Origin: Varunaivibrio sulfuroxidans
GTDB lineage: Bacteria > Pseudomonadota > Alphaproteobacteria > Rhodospirillales > Magnetovibrionaceae
NCBI RefSeq assembly: GCF_029318635.1
Contig: NZ_CP119676.1
Coordinates: 1,239,001 to 1,303,000, forward strand
Reading direction: 5' to 3'
DNA: 64,000 nucleotides
Shown here: in pieces, positions 54,326 through 63,435 of the stretch
How the letters are laid out: each line of letters begins with the position of its first letter
Position numbering within the stretch: the first letter of the stretch is position 1
Notes under the pieces: generated by a model
What the model was told of the DNA's origin: nothing
The model's input: only the letters and a program-made list of their open reading frames with translations
Databases searched by the model: none
Position numbers and translations under genes: made by a program

Positions 54326-56569
54326 ATGTCGGGAAGTCTGACTCTCGCCCTGAGAACGGCGCAAAGTGGATTGCTGACCCACCAGAGCGCCTTGGATGCG
54401 GTCGCCAACAACGTCGCCAACGTCAACACGGAAAATTATTCGCGCAAGATCGTCAATCTCGAACAGCGCGTGGTCTCCGGCGTCGGCGCCGGGGTGCAGT
54501 TGTCCGATGTTTCCCGCGCGGTCGATGAAGGCCTGCTTAAAAGCATGCGCCTGGAGCAGAGCACGTTTAACAATTACGACGCCCAGAAGAGCTATTTCGC
54601 GCGCATGCAGGACATGTTCGGCGCACCCGGCGACAACACCTCGATCGCCCAGATCATGACCGATTTGGGCAAGGCCACCGAGTCATTGGCTCAAGCGCCC
54701 GATCAAAGTTTGCAGCAAAGCGAGTTCGTCCGCCAGAGCGAGGAAGCCGCCTCCAAGCTCAAGCAAATGAGCGACACCGTCCAGGAGCTCCGTCTTCAGG
54801 CCGACCAGGAAATCGGCGATGCGGTCAATCAGATCAACTCGATCTCCAGCCAGTTGGTCGATCTGAACAACAAGATCATCCGCAATTCGGCGATCAAGAG
54901 CGATGTTACGGATTTGCGCGATCAGCGCGACGCCAAGCTCGATCAGCTTTCGAAGCTGGTCGATATTTCCTATTTCTACCGCGGCGGCGGCGATGTCGTG
55001 GTCTTCACCAAGGGCGGGCGCACCCTGGTCGATAACAGCTCGGCGACGGTCGAACACATCGCCGCCAGCAACGTCGCACCGACGACGACCCACGCCGAGG
55101 GCGATTTTAACCCGATTTACGTCGGCACCAAGGTCGCCGCCAACGATATCACCAATGAGATTCGCGACGGCCGCCTCAAGGGGCTGATCACGCTGCGCGA
55201 TTCGACCCTGCCCAACCTGCAAAGCCAAATCGACGCCGTGGCCGCCCAACTACGCGACAGCGTCAACCAAATCCATAACCGGGGCGCCCCGTTCCCCGGC
55301 ATGACCGAGATGAACGGCACCCGCGCCTTCATCGACCCGGCGACGCAAACGATTCAACTGGGCAACAACAGCGACGTACGCATCACCCTGTTCGATAATA
55401 GCGGCAATCAACATAACACGACGACCCTGCAGGCGATCATGAACTCGGCGTCCTACGGCGGCGCATCGCAGCCCCTGAACGGGGCATGGACGGTCAATTC
55501 CGTCGCCGCGACGGTACAAGACTGGCTGCGCGCCAACGGGGCGGCGGGAGCCACGGCGGCGGTTGACGCCAACACCGGAAAACTGAACATCAATCTGAAT
55601 TCGACGACATATGCCTTGGGTTTTCGCGACGAGGTCAATTCCGCGGGCACCGTACCCTCGCCACCCGGCAGCACGGCGGCGGACGCCACCATCAAGTTCG
55701 ACGCCAACGCCGACGGCGGTGTCGATCAGACGGTCAGCGGATTTTCCAATTTCTTCGGACTGAACGATTACTATGTCGATAAATTGTCCGATAACGTTTG
55801 GGAAACCAATGTGATGGACCCCGGCTACACCAGCCCCAAGGCAGCGACGCTGAAATTTTACGACACCACGACGGTGCCGGTGTCGGGCGCGCCGCTGGGC
55901 ACGGTGGCGGTCGCCGCCGGAGACAGCATTTCGACCATCGCCAGCAACATCAACCTCGCCAATATCGGCGTGACGGCGACGGCGGTGCCCGACGGTTCGG
56001 GCTTCCGCCTACGCATCGCCCACAACAACGGTCTGAACTTGGCGATCACTCAGAATGTCGCCGGCGGCGATACGTTCTTGAACGACGTCTCCATGCATTC
56101 CGCCGACGTGCGTGTCGGTCAGCAACTTGAGGTGCGCTCCGACATCGTGCAAACCCCCGGCAAGGTTACGCGCGGAACCATGCAGTGGGACGCCTCGCTC
56201 GGCGCCGCCGGAGAATATTTTCAAAGCTCGGCCGACGCGACATCGATCACCTCTATGGCCCAGATGTTCGCCACGCCCACCGCGTTTAACGCCGCCGGCG
56301 GGCTCACCGCGACCAACGGGACGTTCGCCAATCAAGCCGCGCAAATTGTCGCGTTTAACGCCAACCTTGCGGCGGTCAACGATAGTAAGCATACTTATCA
56401 GAAGGATTTGAGCGACAGCCTGAAGAATAAGTCCGACACCTTTCGCGGCGTCAACTTGGACGAGGAAATGTCCAATTTGATGGTTTTTCAGCAAGGATAT
56501 TCCGCCAGCGCCCGGGTGGTGTCGGTGATCCAGAAGATGTTCGACGTCCTCGATCAGATCGTTAAGTAG
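54326..56569 (+). CDS. flgK: Flagellar hook-associated protein 1, FlgK
   Basis: Hook-filament junction protein, 747 residues. The N-terminus (MSGSLTLALRTAQSGLLTHQ, ALDAVANNVANVNTENYSRK) and C-terminus (GVNLDEEMSNLMVFQQGYSA, ARVVSVIQKMFDVLDQIVK) form the usual coiled-coil core, with a long surface-exposed centre. AAAGGA lies before the ATG. Upstream, 102 bases hold two TTAACGT boxes 18 bases apart but no clear promoter, so it may be read from the flgI promoter. Confidence 0.95.
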   Translation: MSGSLTLALRTAQSGLLTHQSALDAVANNVANVNTENYSRKIVNLEQRVVSGVGAGVQLSDVSRAVDEGLLKSMRLEQSTFNNYDAQKSYFARMQDMFGAPGDNTSIAQIMTDLGKATESLAQAPDQSLQQSEFVRQSEEAASKLKQMSDTVQELRLQADQEIGDAVNQINSISSQLVDLNNKIIRNSAIKSDVTDLRDQRDAKLDQLSKLVDISYFYRGGGDVVVFTKGGRTLVDNSSATVEHIAASNVAPTTTHAEGDFNPIYVGTKVAANDITNEIRDGRLKGLITLRDSTLPNLQSQIDAVAAQLRDSVNQIHNRGAPFPGMTEMNGTRAFIDPATQTIQLGNNSDVRITLFDNSGNQHNTTTLQAIMNSASYGGASQPLNGAWTVNSVAATVQDWLRANGAAGATAAVDANTGKLNINLNSTTYALGFRDEVNSAGTVPSPPGSTAADATIKFDANADGGVDQTVSGFSNFFGLNDYYVDKLSDNVWETNVMDPGYTSPKAATLKFYDTTTVPVSGAPLGTVAVAAGDSISTIASNINLANIGVTATAVPDGSGFRLRIAHNNGLNLAITQNVAGGDTFLNDVSMHSADVRVGQQLEVRSDIVQTPGKVTRGTMQWDASLGAAGEYFQSSADATSITSMAQMFATPTAFNAAGGLTATNGTFANQAAQIVAFNANLAAVNDSKHTYQKDLSDSLKNKSDTFRGVNLDEEMSNLMVFQQGYSASARVVSVIQKMFDVLDQIVK

Positions 56570-56592
56570 AGGGCCGAGATGGAGAAAACCTC

Positions 56593-58404
56593 ATGGTAAA
56601 CCGCATTTCCACGCGCGCCTCCAACACGCAGTTGCTGAGCTACCTATATAAAACCCAGACGCGCCTGCAGGACCTGCAGTACCAGATGACGTCGCAAAAA
56701 CTGTCTCCCGATTTCAAGGGTATATCCGGCAGTTCGAAATACCTGCTCAGCCTAAAGAACAAAAACGATGCGATCGCCGGGTACATGAAAAACAACGACA
56801 TCATGAACACGCGCCTCGACGTTACCTCCTCGGCAATGGACGGGATCGATAGCACCTTCCGTGACTTCAAAAAGCTCCTCGGCACCTTCAACGCCCAGAC
56901 TGGAAAATCACAACAGGATATTAAAAATATTCAGGATTCGGCCTATCGTTCCTTGCTGTCGATTCAGGCCTACCTGAACACTTCGGTCGGTGGCGAGTAC
57001 GTCTTCTCGGGCGCGCGCGCCAACACCAAGCCCGTCGATCTGGGCAGCGGCAGCCTGACCGACTTTCAGGCCAAATATGACGGCGCGGCGGTGACCTATC
57101 CGACCACCCGCGACGCCGACATCGCCAATTTCAGCCTAAACCGGGACGCCAACAACCAAGCCAACTGGCTCACCTTCAAGCAGGACGACGACGGCAACGC
57201 CGCCACGGCGGGGGTCAGTTCGATCACCGCGACGACGGCTCAGTTCGCCAACCTCAAGGTCGGTTCCACCATCGACGTGACCGGCACCGCCAACAACAAC
57301 GGCGCCTACACCATCAAGGCGATCACCGGCGGGGGCACTACGATCCAGGTCGAAACCCGAATGCTGACCAATGAAAACAATGTCGTTCCGGCGGTGGTCA
57401 CCCTGCCCGACGGCACCACCTTGGACAGCAGTAAGTTCACGGACCTGACCTTCAATCGCGCCGGCGATTCGATCACCGCCGCCGCCGCGGGATCGCTGTC
57501 CTCGCTCGCCGTGGGATCGACCTTCACCGTGTCCGGAACGGCACAGAACAACGGCACCTACACCGTGGCCGGCAATACTGCGGGAACGACGGTGACCATC
57601 GTGCCCAAAAAAATGGTGGACGAGGGCACCGCCGCTACCCCCACCCTGGCCTATACGGGATCGATGACGATCACCCACGTCGTCGGCGCCGACGACACCA
57701 TCGCCGCGGGGGCGGGCACCTTCTCAAACGTCACGCCCGGCATGCGCATCACCATCGCCGGGGCCACCAACGCCGCAAACAACAACACCTTCACCGTCAC
57801 CTCGGTGGCCGCCGACGGCTCGTCCATCGGCGTGCGCGAGGATACCTTGGTCACCGAGGTCACCCCCGGCGCCTCCACCGCGTCGGTCCCCAACGCCGAC
57901 GGCGCCGTTTCCTCGGTCCATTATTACAGCGGCGATAACCTAACGCTGACCCATCGCGTCGATGACAAGCGCGATTTCAAGCTGGACGTCACCGCGATCA
58001 GCCCCGCCTTCGAGAAGGGCATTCGGGCGCTAGCGCTCATCGCCCAGGGAAAATTAGGCACCGAAGGCGGGCTGGATCAAAATTTGAAACGGGGCAACGA
58101 CGCCATGTACCTTCTAAGCGACGCGATCGACGGATCCGGAGCAGGCGCGTCGCCCTACGGCGCAGAACTGGCGGGCAACGTCAACGACCGCAAAATTCAG
58201 GTCGGCTACGCCCAGGTCTTGCTCAAACAGGCGACCGACGGGCACACAAAGTTTTCCGGTTTTCTGGAGGCTCAGATCGCCAAGACGGAAAACTCCGACC
58301 CGCTGAAAACCCTAACCCAGGTCCTCGACGATCAGCGCGCATTGGAGGCGTCATACCAGACTCTGGCGCGTATTCGTCAGCTCAGCCTGAGTAAATACAT
58401 GTAA
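56593..58404 (+). CDS. flgL: Flagellar hook-associated protein 3, FlgL, with repeated insertion
   Basis: Second junction protein. At 603 residues it is about twice the enterobacterial FlgL. The N-terminus (MVNRISTRASNTQLLSYLYK) and C-terminus (DDQRALEASYQTLARIRQLS) are normal. The extra length is a central insert with three similar beta modules at about residues 209-261, 293-342 and 367-421. Each contains a core like VGSTFTVSGTAQNNGTYTV. The insert should project from the junction surface. It follows flgK by 23 bases and is closed by a terminator. Confidence 0.92.
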   Translation: MVNRISTRASNTQLLSYLYKTQTRLQDLQYQMTSQKLSPDFKGISGSSKYLLSLKNKNDAIAGYMKNNDIMNTRLDVTSSAMDGIDSTFRDFKKLLGTFNAQTGKSQQDIKNIQDSAYRSLLSIQAYLNTSVGGEYVFSGARANTKPVDLGSGSLTDFQAKYDGAAVTYPTTRDADIANFSLNRDANNQANWLTFKQDDDGNAATAGVSSITATTAQFANLKVGSTIDVTGTANNNGAYTIKAITGGGTTIQVETRMLTNENNVVPAVVTLPDGTTLDSSKFTDLTFNRAGDSITAAAAGSLSSLAVGSTFTVSGTAQNNGTYTVAGNTAGTTVTIVPKKMVDEGTAATPTLAYTGSMTITHVVGADDTIAAGAGTFSNVTPGMRITIAGATNAANNNTFTVTSVAADGSSIGVREDTLVTEVTPGASTASVPNADGAVSSVHYYSGDNLTLTHRVDDKRDFKLDVTAISPAFEKGIRALALIAQGKLGTEGGLDQNLKRGNDAMYLLSDAIDGSGAGASPYGAELAGNVNDRKIQVGYAQVLLKQATDGHTKFSGFLEAQIAKTENSDPLKTLTQVLDDQRALEASYQTLARIRQLSLSKYM

Positions 58405-58414
58405 CCATAGCCGG

Positions 58415-58447
58415 GCGGGCGGTATCGTCGTCGCCCGCTTTTTTTTC
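58415..58447 (+). terminator. Intrinsic terminator after flgL
   Basis: Stem GCGGGCG/CGCCCGC with a ten-base loop followed by a run of T, 11 bases after the flgL stop. Confidence 0.9.
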
Positions 58448-58660
58448 GTTTCACACTCCATGCTCGATAAAAAGCCGCTCGGTTGAAAAAAAGACGTCGA
58501 GAATGTTTTTTTCATTTACGCACCACCCATATACCTTCCATATGCGCGAATGTTGCCCCCACCGATAGGCGGGGGTAGTATATAACCTTCGGGATTGTCG
58601 GCTTTCGTCCGTCCGTGGGGCGCGTGGTGGCAACCGTGATGAGGACAGAGTAGCAACGCC

Positions 58661-59230
58661 ATGAACTCGCCTAAAAAAACTTCAGGTTATCCCGGTTCCG
58701 GTTACGGCAACGTGCCCAATAGCGGGAATCCCCGTTATACCGAGGCCTGGGCCCTGATCGAGGCCGCCCGGCGCATGTCCGACGCCGCCGATAAGCAGAC
58801 GGTGGACGATAAGGCCGCCAGGGACCTCGTCCGCGAGACGTTGCGCTTAAATTGGCGATTGTGGACCATATTCCAAACCGAACTCAGCTTGGAAGACGAC
58901 GGCGCCGTCCCCGTCGAAATTCGCCAGAACATGCTTTCATTGTGCAACTTCGTCGATAAACATACGGTCGAGACTATTTCCTCTCCGCACCCGGAAAAAG
59001 TCATGGTTTTGGTCGAGATCAACCGCAACATCGCCAGCGGACTTCTCGATTCGATTCGCAACAACCCGGCCCCCAAAGAACCTCAACCCCAGGAGGCCCA
59101 GGCCCAAGAGGAGCGGAACGAGCCCCTTCCCAACGGACAATCCACCGGAGGCGACGACGCGCCAAAACCTACGGCAAAAGCAAAAACGCCGCCGCTCGCG
59201 GCGCCGCTTTCTTTCGATGAGGACATCTGA
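58661..59230 (+). CDS. flaF: Flagellar biosynthesis regulator FlaF
   Basis: FlaF supports flagellin synthesis/secretion and in Caulobacter acts opposite to FlbT. The 189-residue protein has the family core ALIEAARRMSDAADKQTVDD, RETLRLNWRLWTIFQTELSL and MLSLCNFVDKHTVETISSPH. The last 50 residues are a Pro/Gln/Glu-rich tail, longer than in typical FlaF proteins of about 115-130 residues. It is convergent with flbT. The flagellin genes it would serve are not in the window. Confidence 0.93.
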   Translation: MNSPKKTSGYPGSGYGNVPNSGNPRYTEAWALIEAARRMSDAADKQTVDDKAARDLVRETLRLNWRLWTIFQTELSLEDDGAVPVEIRQNMLSLCNFVDKHTVETISSPHPEKVMVLVEINRNIASGLLDSIRNNPAPKEPQPQEAQAQEERNEPLPNGQSTGGDDAPKPTAKAKTPPLAAPLSFDEDI

Positions 59231-59380
59231 GACGGGCCATTCACGAACCGGGTACGTTTCATCTAGGGCCGGATGCCTTTCGCCCGGGGAGCGTCCGAAG
59301 AGCATGGCGCGAGAACCCGCGCCCCGTTTCCCGGCCCCTCTCGTTTCCCGATTTCGGATTTCCGATTTTCTAAGAGATCG

Positions 59381-59833
59381 TCAGGAGGGATCGCTCGACG
59401 CGTCGGCGACGCCCTCGCCTTCCCGCTGCAAGTTTTCCAGATCCCCTTCAAGGGATTTCAAGACGCCGTTCTCGTGAAAAATCAATTTCTGAGCACTTTT
59501 CATCGCCTTGTAAATTTGATCGCCGGCGAGCCTTTCGCGAATCTCCTCGGAAATCGGCAGGGCGCTGGGGCAAGCGGCGACGTAGTCGTTTAGATAACCG
59601 TCGAACGCCTGCAAGTACTCTTCCTGCCTATCGGGAAAAATATACGCGCATTGCAGGGCGAAATAGGCCCGCGAGGCGGGGGTCCGGCTTTCCTCTTCGG
59701 ACAGGACCTCCTTGCCGCGCAAGATGGCGGCCTGATTGTGCACCAGGATGCGGGTGTGGGCCCCGTTGTTTTCGATTACCGCGCCGTTGATGATTAGACG
59801 GTCGCCTTCTTTGAAATCAATCAGTAACGGCAC
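59381..59833 (-). CDS. flbT: Flagellin translation repressor FlbT
   Basis: RNA-binding regulator of flagellin mRNA in alphaproteobacteria. The 150-residue form begins PLLIDFKEGDRLIINGAVIE after a GTG start at 59833, with GGGGG five bases upstream, and continues AHTRILVHNQAAILRGKEVL, LQCAYIFPDRQEEYL and LAGDQIYKAMKSAQKLIFHE. The longer frame to 59890 is not family-like. It is normally next to flaF; here they are convergent. Confidence 0.94.
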   Translation of the reverse strand: MPLLIDFKEGDRLIINGAVIENNGAHTRILVHNQAAILRGKEVLSEEESRTPASRAYFALQCAYIFPDRQEEYLQAFDGYLNDYVAACPSALPISEEIRERLAGDQIYKAMKSAQKLIFHENGVLKSLEGDLENLQREGEGVADASSDPS

Positions 59834-60030
59834 GATGCCCCCTTGCCCAGAAAATACCCTCGAACGAACTTGACCCACTCGAACGACCACGGCCCACGAT
59901 CCCAGCGAAAAAGCGTGGGTCCACCATCATCTCGTTCTTCAATAGTACCGATTTTCCCATTGATGTGTAAGATATATCTGTCCGCCGCCGCCGCGGCGTT
60001 CCCGAACCGCAGGACAGGATCCGCACGACC

Positions 60031-61041
60031 ATGACGCTCCGTCTTCTCGACACCGAAGAACTGAACCGCCACCTGTCGCGGGGGGTTGACGCCGCGGCCT
60101 TTCCCGCCTGGGACGGCCATCCTCTGTTTGGCGCGTTCACCCGGGCGCTCTATCCCAATGTCGCGAAATTGGTCGAACGCCACCGCATCTGTTCGTTCGC
60201 CGTCGCCGATGGCGACGATCGCCTACTTGCCATCGTGCCGTGCACCGCGTCCGAGGACGGAATAACGCACTATGGCCTGCCGATCGTCCCCGCCATCGCC
60301 CGGGACCTCGCCCCCAAGGTGGAACGGCGCGCCGTGGCCTGCGCCCTCGACCATCTCGAAGCCCTCGCCCGGACGCGCCCCACCCCGTCGGCATTTGTCC
60401 TGGGGCGCACCACCGCCGACGCGCCCGACGCCCTGGAGGACGCCTGTCTCGCCCGTCTCGCCCGTCCCGGCGTGCGCATTCACGCCGTGGCCGATCTCGG
60501 CGACGGCGAGGAGGCGCTCCATCGCGGACTGCGTAAAAGCTTCCGCTCGCTGGTCAACTGGGGGCGCGACAATCTGCTCATGACCTATGTCAATGCCGAC
60601 ACTCCCGACCGCACGGCCTTCGACGCCTTTTGCGCCTTCCATGCGCGCGTGTCGGGCGGCCAGACCTATCCCGACTCCTATTGGGAAGTGTTTTGGAACG
60701 CCATCGCCGCCGGGAACGGGGAGCTGTCCCTCGCCGCACTCAAGGACGGCCCGCCCCTGGTGTGCGCCACATATAGCGTATCGGCGGGAAAGACCGGCTA
60801 TTACGCCTCGGGGGTTTACGATCGCGACCTGTTCGACAAGCCTCTGGCCCACTTCCCGGTGTTCGACGCCATGGTTCGCGCGGCGCGGCGCGGTATCGGC
60901 GCCTATGATTTGGGCGAGATCGTCCCGCGCGGGGCGGGCGCGCCCGACAAAGACGTGCGGATCGGCTTTTTCAAGAAAGGCTTCGTCGCGCGTTGCCGTC
61001 TGACCCTAACCTGGACGCTCCACGCCCCGCCACCGTCATAA
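60031..61041 (+). CDS. FemAB/GNAT-like acyltransferase
   Basis: A 336-residue protein with two acetyltransferase-like folds. The C-terminal half contains LRKSFRSLVNWGRDNL, a central ATYSVSAGKTGYYASGVYDR and FPVFDAMVRAARRGIGAYDL then the IGFFKKGF ending seen in FemAB-type (acetyltransf_6, BioF2-like) enzymes. Such enzymes in surface-glycan clusters acylate sugar amines. It lies between flbT and a glycan-type gene set, so acylation of a flagellin or surface sugar is plausible but not shown. Its stop overlaps the convergent gene stop by six bases. Confidence 0.72.
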   Translation: MTLRLLDTEELNRHLSRGVDAAAFPAWDGHPLFGAFTRALYPNVAKLVERHRICSFAVADGDDRLLAIVPCTASEDGITHYGLPIVPAIARDLAPKVERRAVACALDHLEALARTRPTPSAFVLGRTTADAPDALEDACLARLARPGVRIHAVADLGDGEEALHRGLRKSFRSLVNWGRDNLLMTYVNADTPDRTAFDAFCAFHARVSGGQTYPDSYWEVFWNAIAAGNGELSLAALKDGPPLVCATYSVSAGKTGYYASGVYDRDLFDKPLAHFPVFDAMVRAARRGIGAYDLGEIVPRGAGAPDKDVRIGFFKKGFVARCRLTLTWTLHAPPPS

Positions 61042-62088
61042 CCCCGTGGTTTTTCCAGCCCCCGCCATGCACGCGTCGAGCGCCGCCAGGAAACGCGCCC
61101 GGGCATCGTCGATCAGCGCCAAAAGGGGCGGTGCGATCGGGGTTTGCGCGCCCTTTCCGATCCGGGCCGCCAACGCCGTCATCGCCCGCGCCAATTGCGC
61201 GTCGCGCGTCACCACCGGCAAGCAGCGTTCGATGATCGGGTGGACCGTTTCCGCGCGCCCGATCTGAACCGACAGCGTCGGCGCGCCGCCCAGCGCCGCC
61301 TCAAGCAAAACCATCGATGTCATCCCGATCACCGCGTCGGCGCGGATCAGAAGATCAGAGGTGTCTGACACGTCTAACGTCGCCACACCTTGCGACAGGG
61401 AAGCATCAAGCCAGCGCCGCCACGCCCCGGCATCCTCGCGCGGATGGGGCTTGATCGCAATCCGTCGGTCTCCGGCGCGCGCCACCGTCGCCACCAGATG
61501 CGCCGCGATCTCGAATTGATCGAAACCGCGCCGGGCGCGGCCATAGTCGTCGTCGATCGGTTCGGAAAAAAAGGCCAACAGCGGGACGTCGCCACGGATG
61601 CGACCCGCCCTGGCGGCGCGCAGGTCCTGGGCCACGCGTTGGAGATGGGGCTGGCCGACGACATAAACGGGGACCGTGCACCACGGCGCGTCGGCAAGGA
61701 CCCGACGGCTTTCCTCATCGACCGCGGCGATGGCGTCCGGCAGAACGAGATCGCCCGACGCCGCCTCGAAGCGCGCCTTGAAATTGCTCCACGCCTCGAT
61801 CACGGCGAGGCTGGCCAGCCCGTGGGCGCGGCACGCCGGCCACATGTTTTTTTCGAAATCGGAAAATCCGGTGGCGCTCACCAAAAGGTCGAACGACGTC
61901 TCCCGGTGGGCCTCCAACAGTTCTTCAAGCGTACTCGGGCAGGTCTCGCCCGCCGCCCGCCATAGCGCCGCGGCCGGACCCGCGGCGAAGCAGATCACCG
62001 TATCGCCGCGCGCCCGCGCGCCCACCGCCGCCGCCAGCAGGGCGTTGGCCCCGCCGGGGTCGTGGGCGGCGAAGGCGAAGCGGGCCAT
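61036..62088 (-). CDS. GT-B-like protein of a surface-glycan cluster
   Basis: A 350-residue protein I can only place by shape. It has two Rossmann-like halves: an N-terminal half with AHDPGGANALLAAAVGARAR and VSATGFSDFEKN, and a C-terminal half with RRIAIKPHPRED and DLLIRADAVIGMTSMVLLEA. The last two match the IKPHP and MTSM-LLEA pattern seen in GT-B enzymes and in UDP-GlcNAc 2-epimerase-like proteins. No membrane segment is seen. It starts four bases after the aminotransferase stop, so the two are cotranscribed. Confidence 0.65.
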   Translation of the reverse strand: MARFAFAAHDPGGANALLAAAVGARARGDTVICFAAGPAAALWRAAGETCPSTLEELLEAHRETSFDLLVSATGFSDFEKNMWPACRAHGLASLAVIEAWSNFKARFEAASGDLVLPDAIAAVDEESRRVLADAPWCTVPVYVVGQPHLQRVAQDLRAARAGRIRGDVPLLAFFSEPIDDDYGRARRGFDQFEIAAHLVATVARAGDRRIAIKPHPREDAGAWRRWLDASLSQGVATLDVSDTSDLLIRADAVIGMTSMVLLEAALGGAPTLSVQIGRAETVHPIIERCLPVVTRDAQLARAMTALAARIGKGAQTPIAPPLLALIDDARARFLAALDACMAGAGKTTGL

Positions 62089-62091
62089 CGC

Positions 62092-63417
62092 CTAGCCCGC
62101 CGCCGCGTCATGCGCGCGCAACTGGTCGCGTGCATCGGCGACTTTGTGAAAGGCATCGGCGACATCGTCCAGATCGCGCCGGGTCATTCCCGGGCGCATC
62201 AACTCGTGGGTGATCAAGGTGCGGGCGTGGGCGTCCTCGCACACCGGACACAGCCCCTCGCGATAATCGGCGACGCCGTCGTAATGGGGGCAGGTAAACG
62301 GACATCCGCCGCCGCCATAGGCGATCCGTTCGCGAAAGATCGGCTCCAGATAAAGCGGGCGCACGTAGCCCTGGCCGATCAGGGGTCCGTCCTTTTCACG
62401 CATCTCGGAGGCCGGCAATTCGGCCTTCACGGCGGCGACGAAGGTCTCGCGCGACACCCCCATGACGTCGGCGTCGTAAAGCAGGGGGTGCACGTAATAG
62501 ACATGACGGTCGCCGGGGCGCTCGGCGCACGGCGTCAGGCCGGGAATGCCTTTCAGGCGGCCCTCCAAGTAGGCGACGTTGTCGCGGCGCTGGGCGATCA
62601 GGCCCGGCCCCTTGTCCAACTGGCATTGACCGATGGCGGCCTCAAGCTCTCCCAGGCGAAAATTGAAGCCGACCATGTTGACCAAATCGGCGCGCCCCAT
62701 ACCCCCGACCACGGCCTCGCCGTGATTGCGGATCAGGCGCACCCGTTCGGCCAGATCGTCGTCGTTGGTGGTCACCACGCCGCCCTCGCCGGTGTGGATG
62801 TGCTTGTGATAATTCAAACTGAACACCCCGATGTCGCCGAGGGCGCCGACGGGGCGGCCCTTGTAGGTGGCGAACGGGGCCTGGGCGCAGTCTTCGATGA
62901 CTTTCAGTTTATGTGTCTTCGCCAGCGCCATGATCGGGTCCATATCGGCGGCCTGACCGAAAATATGCACGACGACGATCGCCCGGGTGCGCGGCGTGAT
63001 GCGCGCTTCGATCGACGCCGGGTCCAGGGTGAAGGTGTGCGGATCGATATCGGCGAACACGGGAACGGCGTTGAAGATCAGCGCCGCCGTCGCCGACGCG
63101 ATCATGGTGTAGGGGCTGACGATGACCTCGTCGCCGGGCCCGACCGCCGTCGCCCCCACAGCGGCGTACAGGCCGCCGGTCGCGGAATTGACGCTGACGG
63201 CGTGTTTGACGGCGAAGGCCTCGGCCCAGCGTGCCTCGAAGGCGCGGACCTGATCGCCGCCGTAAAAATCGTCGTGCCACGCCCCTAAGAAGCGCGACAG
63301 CACGCCGCCGCGCATCACCGCGTCAACGGCCGCCCGTTCCTCCTCGCCGATCGGACGGTAGGCCGGAAACAGCTTTTCGCGGAGGGGCTTACCCCCCAAC
63401 AAGGCCAACTCGGTCAT
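62092..63417 (-). CDS. DegT/DnrJ/EryC1-family aminotransferase with C-terminal Cys cluster
   Basis: PLP-dependent sugar aminotransferase of 441 residues. The catalytic lysine is in LNYHKHIHTGEGG. The fold markers SVNSATGGLYAAVGATAVGP, VIVSPYTMIASATAALIFNA and VVHIFGQAADMDP are present. It likely makes an amino sugar for a surface glycan. Unusually, near the end there is GCPFTCPHYDG followed by LCPVCEDAH, a C-x3-C and C-x2-C pair that resembles a small metal-binding site. It lies between the Gfo/Idh/MocA oxidoreductase (upstream) and the GT-B-like gene. Confidence 0.9.
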   Translation of the reverse strand: MTELALLGGKPLREKLFPAYRPIGEEERAAVDAVMRGGVLSRFLGAWHDDFYGGDQVRAFEARWAEAFAVKHAVSVNSATGGLYAAVGATAVGPGDEVIVSPYTMIASATAALIFNAVPVFADIDPHTFTLDPASIEARITPRTRAIVVVHIFGQAADMDPIMALAKTHKLKVIEDCAQAPFATYKGRPVGALGDIGVFSLNYHKHIHTGEGGVVTTNDDDLAERVRLIRNHGEAVVGGMGRADLVNMVGFNFRLGELEAAIGQCQLDKGPGLIAQRRDNVAYLEGRLKGIPGLTPCAERPGDRHVYYVHPLLYDADVMGVSRETFVAAVKAELPASEMREKDGPLIGQGYVRPLYLEPIFRERIAYGGGGCPFTCPHYDGVADYREGLCPVCEDAHARTLITHELMRPGMTRRDLDDVADAFHKVADARDQLRAHDAAAG

Positions 63418-63435
63418 GGCGTTACGTTTCCTTTC

